Origin: Agrypnia vestita
Taxonomy: Eukaryota; Arthropoda; Insecta; Trichoptera; Phryganeidae
Assembly (NCBI GenBank): GCA_016648135.1
Contig: JADDOH010000462.1
Location: forward strand, 62,001 to 126,000
Direction of reading: 5' to 3'
Length of the DNA: 64,000 nt
Every line of letters begins with the position of its first letter. The first letter of the stretch is position 1. The position numbers and the translations under genes are program-made. The notes under the pieces are model-generated. The model was not told the origin of the DNA. It saw nothing but the letters and a program-made list of their open reading frames with translations, and did no database searches. Shown here one piece after another: positions 55,944 through 64,000 of this stretch.

Positions 55944-57691
55944 GTGATGGACAGTTGCATTTTGACTACCGGTACCTGCAGTCGAAAACTTTGTCACTGT
56001 CGGTAGTAAAAATACAACTCACACACGAAGCAAGAAGTGCAAGTTAAAATGATATAATTAGTGATAGACTGTCGTATTTTGACTACCGCTACCTGTAGTC
56101 GAAAACTTTGTCACTGTCGGTAGTAAAAATACAACTCACACACGAAGCAAGAAGTGCAAGTTAAAATTATATAATTAGTGATAGACAGTTGTATTTTGAC
56201 TACCGCTACCTGCGTCGAAAACTTTGTCACTGTCGGTAGTAAAAATACAACTCACACACGAAGCAAGAAGTGCAAGTTAAAATGATATAATTAGTGATAG
56301 ACTGTCGTATTTTGACTACCGCTACCTGTAGTCGAAAACTTTGTCACTGTCGGTAGTAAAAATACAACTCACACACGAAGCAAGAAGTGCAAGTTAAAAT
56401 TATATAATTAGTGATAGACTGTCGTATTTTGACTACCGCTACCTGTAGTCGAAAACTTTGTCACTGTCGGTAGTAAAAATACAACTCACACACGAAGCAA
56501 GAAGTGCAAGTTAAAATGATATAATTAGTGATAGACTGTCGTATTTTGACTACCGCTACCTGTAGTCGAAAACTTTGTCACTGTCGGTAGTAAAAATACA
56601 ACTCACACACGAAGCAAGAAGTGCAAGTTAAAATTATATAATTAGTGATAGACAGTTGTATTTTGACTACCGCTACCTGCAGTCGAAAACTTTGTCTCTG
56701 TCGGTAGTAAAAATACAACTCACACACGAAGCAAGAAGTGCAAGTTAAAATTATATAATTAGTGATAGACTGTCGTATTTTGACTACCGCTACCTGTAGT
56801 CGAAAACTTTGTCACTGTCGGTAGTAAAAATACAACTCACACACGAAGCAAGAAGTGCAAGTTAAAATTATATAATTAGTGATAGACAGTTGTATTTTGA
56901 CTACCGCTACCTGCAGTCGAAAACTTTGTCACTGTCGGTAGTAAAAATACAACTCACACACGAAGCAAGAAGTGCAAGTTAAAATTATATAATTAGTGAT
57001 AGACAGTTGTATTTTGACTACCGCTACCTGCAGTCGAAAACTTTGTCACTGTCGGTAGTAAAAATACAACTCACACACGAAGCAAGAAGTGCAAGTTAAA
57101 ATTATATAATTAGTGATAGACTGTCGTATTTTGACTACCGCTACCTGTAGTCGAAAACTTTGTCACTGTCGGTAGTAAAAATACAACTCACACACGAAGC
57201 AAGAAGTGCAAGTTAAAATGATATAATTAGTGATAGACTGTCGTATTTTGACTACCGCTACCTGTAGTCGAAAACTTTGTCACTGTCGGTAGTAAAAATA
57301 CAACTCACACACGAAGCAAGAAGTGCAAGTTAAAATGATATAATTAGTGATAGACTGTCGTATTTTGACTACCGCTACCTGTAGTCGAAAACTTTGTCAC
57401 TGTCAGTAGTAAAAATACAACTCACACACGAAGCAAGAAGTGCAAGTTAAAATTATATAATTAGTGATAGACAGTTGTATTTTGACTACCGCTACCTGCA
57501 GTCGAAAACTTTGTCTGTCGGTAGTAAAAATACAACTCACACACGAAGCAAGAAGTGCAAGTTAAAATTATATAATTAGTGATAGACAGTTGTATTTTGA
57601 CTACCGCTACCTGCAGTCGAAAACTTTGTCACTGTCGGTAGTAAAAATACAACTCACACACGAAGCAAGAAGTGCAAGTTAAAATTATATA
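55944..57691. repeat. 117-bp minisatellite, about 15 units
   Basis: Units start at 55944, 56061, 56178, 56294, 56411, 56528, 56645, 56762, 56879, 56996, 57113, 57230, 57347, 57464 and 57579. All are 117 bp except one of 116 and one of 115. Each unit holds a stem (gtattttgactaccg against cggtagtaaaaatac). Two monomer classes are distinguished by linked sites: actgtcg with ctgtag, and acagttg with ctgcag. No ORF. Confidence 0.95.
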
Positions 57692-58035
57692 CAAAAAATA
57701 GACTTGCAAAAAATTGATAGAAATATGTAGTCTATCATGGGTGGAATTGGTGAACGTTACATTGTGTAAAGTGATCGCTTAAGCCAACCGCACGATAGGT
57801 TGTAAACTCTATGAAAAAAAAGACTTCCATATCTACTTGCTTATTGGTGTAGTGGTCATAACTCTCGACTAGTTCTCTGGTGGTTCATGCCCCATTCCAG
57901 GACACCAGAAATATTTTCATGGCTCATTCCGTGACGTGGCGTATTCCGTGACACATATCTGTGTTGAATCTCTATTCAAAAAATAAAAAAAATACTTTCC
58001 CATATAAAACAGCTTCGTCTCCATGAGACATCTAA
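57692..58035 (+). repeat. RepX copy, right flank of the satellite, split by a SINE
   Basis: tagtctatcatgggtggaat, gtgaacgttacattgtgtaa, gacttccatatc before the SINE and cccatataaaacagcttcg with tctccatgagac after it. Confidence 0.7.
57839..57992 (+). mobile_element. SINE S, complete insertion with TACTT duplication
   Basis: Between TACTT at 57834-57838 and 57993-57997. The tRNA-like head has an A box-like ttggtgtagtgg and B box-like ggtggttcatgcc, then cattccaggacaccag, a body with two copies of attccgtgac, and an A-rich tail. 154 bp. RepX reads through when it is removed. Confidence 0.75.
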
Positions 58036-58896
58036 AATATATATCTCGATTAATGATGTGGCTCTAGGTTAAAATCCAGTATAGTGTTCTTGAAAAATTT
58101 GAACAAACTTAAAATATTCTAAATATATTTCTGTGACATTTCATATATAACACACATAATCGGCGAATAAAAAAATGAGTTTTTGCGCAATCTACTTAAT
58201 ACAGGAATTCGTAAAATATACCATATAATGATTTCCTTAGTTTATTATGCCTTATACAATATACAAAGTAGCTCTAATAAAGCCAGGGCATTAGGGGTAT
58301 TGCGAGTAACGAATATCATTATTACCATAGAAATCGCCATTGAAGCCAATATTGATGCCTAAGTAGGCTAACCAATTTATTTTTATTTTCAAACTTCCAT
58401 AGTCATTATTATCATAGTACCTATGTAATTCGGTTTGGTATTTGTATGATTAAAAGTGGGGAATTTTTAAAATACGATATGCGAGGGGTTAAAAGCAAAG
58501 GCAGCCAAAAAAAAGGATTACTAATTCGAGATTTTATAGAAAATGTCTGTACGCGAAAAGAATAATAATAATAAAGGACACAATAAAATCGAGTTTTGTG
58601 TTTAGTGTGTAGAGTTGTTCTTTAGCTACATACATATCTCGCAAAAAAAAGTTTGATCGAGTAAAAAATAAAATATAATGTGACTATTTTTTAATTTTTT
58701 GAAGCAAGACAAATGACATGATTAATTATTTGAAAACTTTGTTATGAAACAGCGACATTAGTCAACTTGGTTCTTGTGCAAAAAACAAAACTTTTACAAA
58801 AAACAAAAAAAAAAACAAAATAATTATTAATTTTTATGATTTTCTAAATTCACTCTTGCAATTTTAGTCACTAAGTGACTTTCTTACGCTTAGTAT
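58036..58896. other. Mostly unrecognised; RepW fragment 58490-58540
   Basis: Otherwise AT-rich without a supported feature. Confidence 0.4.
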
Positions 58897-59110
58897 TGTA
58901 ACGAGATGCTAAAAAGAATTTACGCACCGAATCCCTGGTAGTATGTCACTTGGAACAACACCACGGAAACATCGAGAACGGTCTAGAGAAATATACAATT
59001 ATCTACAACCTACGCGAAATGTCTATAAATGAGTGGAATAGCCGAGAAGAAACAACCTTTTCCTTAACACTAGAATAATCTAGAAATTCGTTAAAAGCAG
59101 CGTTTGCAGA

Positions 59111-59118
59111 TATAAATA
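59111..59118 (+). promoter_or_regulatory. TATA box of LTR family L
   Basis: tataaata, followed by gcgcacatctaggccgcc. The same TATA plus ctaggccgcc arrangement occurs in copy f (40936), supporting it as the LTR promoter. Confidence 0.5.
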
Positions 59119-59342
59119 GCGCACATCTAGGCCGCCGCGTAGTTGTCGTGTTTGACAGTTCTATTCAATGCGATGTTGGCCGCGAGCCACGACACGACGC
59201 CGACGCCTCGGTTGGTCAGTCGTGAATTGCAAAGCGACAGATATCGAGCGAAATAATCGAGTGAAGTACCTAACTGGCGTTGAAATAAGCGATAAATACT
59301 ACGTGCAAGAACGGAATATTCTAGCAAGTGATACGTATTACT

Positions 59343-59663
59343 TACTAACTAACTAACTAACTTACCATCACGCCGTTTCCCCGTGGGGGCAGGCAAAGAG
59401 GATAGAGCGCCATACTCTTGTGTCCTGACATACAACTTTCGCTTCATCTACATTCATACATCTTCGCATGCATGCTCGATGGTTGTTCAGGCTTCTAACA
59501 GGACCATCTTCCAGTATCTGGTTAATCTGGTCATGCCACGTCTTCCGTGGTCGCCCTCTCTTTTTTGCGCCGTCAACACTTGCATTATATATCTTTCTTA
59601 CCATTATTTCCTCATTCATTCGCTCAACATGCCCAGACCACCTGAGCGACCCTATTTTTATTC
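59343..59663 (-). pseudogene. RTE-like non-LTR C-terminus, nested, with 11-bp duplication
   Basis: Flanked by TACGTATTACT at 59332-59342 and 59664-59674. The minus-strand frame reads MNEEIMVRKIYNASVDGAKK, RGRPRKTWHDQINQIL, MRRCMNVDEAKVVCQD and RVWRSILFACPHG. The 3' end is again a GTAA-type repeat (plus-strand ctaactaactaacttacc). 5'-truncated, as usual for non-LTR insertions. Confidence 0.75.
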
Positions 59664-59747
59664 TACGTATTACTAATCATTAATCAATAAATCGCTAATT
59701 AATTTCCAGTGCTTTTATTAATTTCCCCCTAGCCACGACACGTGACG

Positions 59748-59947
59748 GTATATCGATTTGCAAAATAGGTGGATCGAACGAAGGCTTTAGTAAAATTAAA
59801 ATGCCAAAACAATAAATCTAATCCGAAGAAAAAATCCAAATATCAAGCGACCATTAATTTTTGAATCTCTTAAAATGAATGCACTACCTGTAGAGTTTGT
59901 CATTAAACCGTGATGTGTGAAATATTGGATTTCATCCCTCGAACACC
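59748..59947. other. Short unrecognised spacer
   Basis: No feature supported. Confidence 0.4.
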
Positions 59948-60139
59948 GTGGATCCATTTAAAAAATATTTCGATGAAAATATTGTAGACAATATTTTGGT
60001 TATTGGTATTTTTATGACCCACCGATTCATGATTGGTTCAATAAATCAAATTCTCGCATTTTGGGAATTTTTATCTTCTACGGATTTCATGGACATTGGC
60101 CATCAGTATTTAATTATTTATTTGGTGAATAGATGGTGA
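59948..60139 (+). pseudogene. Possible piggyBac transposase N-terminal scrap
   Basis: MDPFKKYFDENIVDNILV recalls the PxxxFxxxFxxExxxxIVxxTN start of the piggyBac-type DDE domain, but the following TNxYA motif and the remainder are not clear. Listed because TTAA-flanked elements occur in the window. Confidence 0.3.
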
Positions 60140-60449
60140 CAAATATAGAAATTAAGACACATTTTTATATAATCAAACTTTAATACCATTAATGAATATT
60201 TTTAATTATTCAGACATTTTTCGTAGTAGCTAACAATGACGCCCCCATGATCGAAAAAATACATATAGTCTTAAATTATAGAATTGCATGAAAATATATT
60301 TCGCTACTGATTTTGATAATATATATATATAATAATGATTTTGCCATAAACTTGATGTAATTGCAAAAAACCTATTTAAAAAACCTATTATAAAATTAAA
60401 ATTTAAATATAATTTTTTTTTTAATGATAAACATACTAAATTATGAGTT
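60140..60449. other. Nothing recognised
   Basis: AT-rich. Confidence 0.4.
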
Positions 60450-60957
60450 ACGTGCAATTTTTTTTAATTTTATTTATTTATACAGTAGATACATGTATTT
60501 TTTATAATGTATTGATTCTATATTATAACATTTTTACAGACATTATACTCCCCATAATATGAGCAAAAGCTCGAGCTTATGGGAGGGGTATTTACAAGCT
60601 AAATTATAGTACAAAAGAAGAACTAAAGAATGAAAGTATAAAAAGAATTAAAGTACAAAGTAAAAAAGAAGAACTAAAGAATTAAAGTATAAAAGAGACA
60701 TGTGGGCAATGTTACAATTCATCGTTGTCGAAAATCAAGGATTTGACTTCTTTCTTAAACTGTTCGTATTTTGGAATGCTACTTTCTTGAAATTTGTTTT
60801 GCAACAAAAATGTATTGTACCATTTAACTCCCTTATTTGAGTTATATGAGATCCTTAATTGAGTTAAGAATGTTCTTAGGATTTCACGGCCACTCAGAAT
60901 CTTCTGGTGTATGTCTTCTGGGGTATTATGGTGATCACACGATGATAGACCTTGCAA
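60450..60957 (-). pseudogene. Non-LTR RT C-terminus plus 3' UTR
   Basis: Minus-strand ORF 60712-60957: REILRTFLTQLRISYNSNKG, VKWYNTFLLQN and IPKYEQFKKEVKSLIF. This fits the terminal GVKxYNxLPxxxK...FKKxLKxxL pattern. The UTR repeats the 22190-22318 sequence including the CCCATAA/TTATGGG hairpin and ends A-rich near 60460. Confidence 0.55.
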
Positions 60958-61554
60958 TATGATCCGAAGCGTCGGCGTCGGCCAGAAAGGTCATAAAATA
61001 CGGCATAATATCTCAGAAGATATAAACCAGAACACTAATTGAGTTCTCTACACGACTTTACTATAAATAAATAAAATATCAGGTTTGTATATTACGAAAA
61101 TTGACAAACTATATGAATTTTAATATGAAAGGTGTATTGAAATAAAATTTGAATATTAATTGAATATTTTACATGATTTTTACATCGTTTCAGCATATAT
61201 ATGATGCTGATGATAAAAAATACTGTAATGATTTATCATTTTAATAATCAAGGATTATTTTTTTTGTCTGCGACACCAAATGACTCTTATGTGAAGGATT
61301 TTTAATTCTTTTATTTCATTTTTTATATTCTGTTACTGTTTCATTAGTATTTAAGTTAGTTAACACAACAGTTACTTTTTATGATGTAATAAATTATGTG
61401 TTAATTAATAAATTATATGTGTTGGACTGTATCGACGTATCTGCAACATCTATTAAGATAATTTGTAGGTCTAGCTCATCATATTATTATTTAAAAAAAA
61501 AATCCAATACGCCAAAATAAAATCATAAATATTACAAATATCCTTGAGCAGTCA
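60958..61554. other. Nothing recognised
   Basis: No feature supported. Confidence 0.4.
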
Positions 61555-61930
61555 ACTTTTAATGGCAGTATATTACACTTTGGCTCAAGCCATCATTGAA
61601 AATGGAATAGTAGGATGGGGGATACATAACAAAAATGCACTAAAACCTCTTTGTGTTGCAGAAAAACTTTGCTGAAAGTCATCTTCAAATTACCAATGAG
61701 ATGCACTTTCTCAGAGACCACGGGTAATGGACATTACCTAGATTTATTTATGCGGGTAATCTCCTAACGTACCTACCTATCCAACAACAAAAACTCTCTC
61801 TAGGGGGGCTATACAAGGCCAAAAATACCAGAATTTCAGAGAAGAAACTCTTAATAATTCCCAGCACGAGGACAGCATACAAGAATATTTAATTCGCTTC
61901 CCAATTAAATACAAAATATTAAAATACCAA
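61555..61930 (+). pseudogene. Non-LTR RT relic
   Basis: Reads YYTLAQAIIENGIVGWGIHN with KNALKPLCVAEKL, then after stops YQ-DALSQ, VMDIT-IYL, and YLIRFPIKYKIL. This matches the YxxLVxSIIxYGIIxWGG...LxPLxxxQKxxLK segment of non-LTR RTs. Several stops. Confidence 0.5.
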
Positions 61931-62764
61931 ATAATTCAAACGTCTCACAAAAAATGTATGTAGTAAATTTTGTTCGTGTTTGGCGAGTTGTACGTAGGTG
62001 TTAGGGAGGTGATGCCCACCCGTCCAGAGAAATCTTCTTGTATCGGCATGTGTTTTGTGTGAATGTCGCGTGGTATGTGTGAGATGAATGAACGATGAGT
62101 TGATACAGGGCGCAAATGATACTCACGGTTAACTATGATATATATTGGTAACAATAGTGTAGATGTATTGTTGTGGAGATGTAGTGTTGAGTACAGAAAT
62201 ATTACTTACTATTGCTACGATGGAGAGTGGTGGAATCCATTGGTGACCGAGACCGGTTTAGCCGCATCGAGCCCCTGATTGGAGAATATCGTTCGAAGCG
62301 TGCGGCTATAGTCGCGATGGCTCTGGACCGCCACAATTCCAAAGAACGGTCATGTCTTCATGACTCTTCTAATGAGTCTAAGTAGTGCGTATGCGTGAGC
62401 AGATACTGCCGAACCAGAGCAGAGTATCCGCTCTAATACTAATCACATCTTGTTATTATAAACTGTGCCACGTACCCATCAATTTTCTTAATATTATAAG
62501 TGCGCATTTTAAGTCTACACGTAATTATTAATTATAAAATTTTAATTTAAAAAATTATATACAAAAAAACTGTAAAAAAATTGCCTCAGTATAGGCGTGG
62601 GTCAGTTAGCCGAACGTTATAAATACAATATTGTAATGTTATATAATGTATCCAAAATTGAACAAAAGAATAAAAATAAAAATATATAAAAAAATGTATG
62701 AATATTTTGTCCCAATTAAGCGACTGGCCCAAATATGCCTTCCACACAAAATTAAAAAAAGTAA
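61931..62764. other. Unrecognised; GC-richer 62220-62440
   Basis: No recognisable protein or repeat. Confidence 0.35.
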
Positions 62765-63265
62765 CACATAAAAACCAAGTTTTTATTATACTCCCTTTCT
62801 TTGTTAAATATAATAACAATTAAAGACGAATTAAAACATATAACATAACACTAAACTTACAGTAATTGAATATATTTCTAAAATGTCAGATGTTTTGAGC
62901 TTTGATAAGACACTTCATGCTTTGTGTAGTGAAGTACTTATTATGTATACCGACGGAGTAATTCAAATTTAGAAAATATTCCGCGACGTTATCGGGCCGC
63001 CGCGCCATTGCTAGTAATCAAACTTTTGTAATGATTCCAATTTGAAAACACTGTTAAATTTGAAAAATCCAAAATTATACTATAATTATTATTATTTTTT
63101 AACGAAAATTTGATAGATCTTCTTGATCGTCGCCACGAGTCTGCTTGCAAAGTTTCAGCTCGATTGAATCACGGGAAAAGGGTCAAAAATTGATCCAAAG
63201 TTTTTTCGACGGCAAGCCGGCAAGCAAGCAAGCAGACGCCACGAGTTAATATAAAGGGAGTAAGA
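62765..63265 (+). repeat. RepZ copy 3
   Basis: aaaaccaagtttttattata and ctccctttctttg at the start, gccacgagtctgcttgcaaa, ttttttcgacggcaag, and gacgccacgagttaatataa with agggagtaag at the end. Confidence 0.65.
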
Positions 63266-64000
63266 ATGAATAATTTTTTTACGCTTAAATAATTACTTGA
63301 ATAAAAAAATACAAAAAAGAAATATCGTAATAAGAACACGGAATAATTAACGATGTCTACGTGGGATTCCCAGGCCAGGTAAAAGTTTTGAAGATTTTGT
63401 AGATAAATATGTTATATTTTTTAGATTTTGCAGACATGAGATTTATGATGTGACCTGTCGTTATAATGAACGATGTAATAAATGTTTAATGAAGGAATTA
63501 TTTAAAAAAATTATCGTGTTTTTAATAAACTGTAGTGGTTCGGCGTACTGGCGTACTATTGAAAGCCCTCATTGGACTCATCGGGTATGAAAGCGGATAT
63601 GATAGGGAATATTTTCTTTCAGAGGATTTATCATGGAGATCATAAACGTGCAGCATTATGAACTAGAATGAATCCGGTTATGAATTATTAAACTGAGAAA
63701 TTAATTTAATTTTATACATGAGTGCAAAATATGTGAAGTATAAATATATAAAATTATGTATAAGGTTCAAAAGGCGAGGTTATTTTACAGCTTTTGAAGC
63801 AATGGGGTAAGAGAAGTTATTATTTATTTTGCTGCTCGTGAAAGAAGCAGACATGTTTGTTTTTGTTTCTGGTGAAGGAAATAAAATTATATTTGCTTAC
63901 ATTTGAAGAGTACTTGATAAAAATAAGTTCGTAAACATTTATATTTGTTCAGTACTTGAGTAACGCGAGGAATTCTTTGGGTAGGGTTATTTAATTTTGT
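63266..64000. other. Nothing recognised
   Basis: AT-rich to the end of the window. Confidence 0.4.

Larger units (their letters stand above)
58897..59747 (+). mobile_element. Solo LTR, family L, copy h, GTAT duplication, with nested RTE fragment
   Basis: Starts TGTAACGAGATG and ends ccacgacacgtgacg. GTAT precedes (58893-58896) and follows (59748-59751) it. A TATA box is at 59111-59118. A 321-bp RTE-like fragment (59343-59663) sits inside with its own duplication. Without the insert and one repeat the LTR is about 519 bp, matching copy b (577 bp) in size class. Confidence 0.75.

Noticed and set aside
55944..57691. CRISPR array
   Set aside because: Units are contiguous 117-bp tandem repeats without unique spacers, in a eukaryotic repeat context.

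Overview
This window looks like AT-rich arthropod, most likely insect, nuclear DNA dominated by decayed transposable elements. The evidence is the absence of any dense gene layout and the presence of a mariner (DD34D) transposase, several clades of non-LTR retrotransposon fragments, solo LTRs with 4-bp target duplications, tRNA-derived SINEs, foldback MITEs and a dispersed repeat carrying the phrase cagcttcgcccgcgtgg that is common in insect genomes. I cannot name the order or species.

Host coding content is almost nil. The one convincing host-like coding segment is at 34922-35161 on the minus strand. It encodes the C-terminal half of a TPRKB/Cgi121-type KEOPS subunit, either as one exon or as a gene fragment. 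Several GC-rich unique patches (about 1520-1860, 17820-18180, 24765-25165, 42750-42990, 49120-49930, 54700-55070) stand out from the AT-rich background and could be conserved non-coding DNA, but they show no recognisable protein.

Layout. 0-10 kb: a foldback MITE, a hammerhead-bearing repeat end, dispersed repeats, a 1.1-kb near-complete palindrome bounded by TTAA, a jockey-like reverse transcriptase relic, and the first LTR. 10-25 kb: solo LTRs, a second TTAA palindrome, SINEs, and an LTR carrying two nested non-LTR insertions. 25-35 kb: a Penelope-like relic followed by a hammerhead ribozyme motif, a nearly intact mariner, an L2/CR1-like relic, two foldbacks each with a hammerhead motif in each arm, and the TPRKB-like exon. 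35-55 kb: tRNA-carrying SINE-like elements, RTE-like relics, a hAT relic, LTRs, and long unannotated stretches. 55-64 kb: a 345-bp tRNA-carrying insertion with a clean 10-bp duplication, a 117-bp minisatellite of about 15 units, a SINE and an RTE fragment each with target duplications, and further non-LTR 3' ends.

The most interesting signal is the set of hammerhead-type ribozyme motifs (CTGANGA, stem II, GAAA, palindromic stem III, short stem I). At least four have most or all core nucleotides, one lies just downstream of a Penelope-like coding relic, and stem I differs between copies while staying paired. All assignments are by eye; no searches or folding programs were run.
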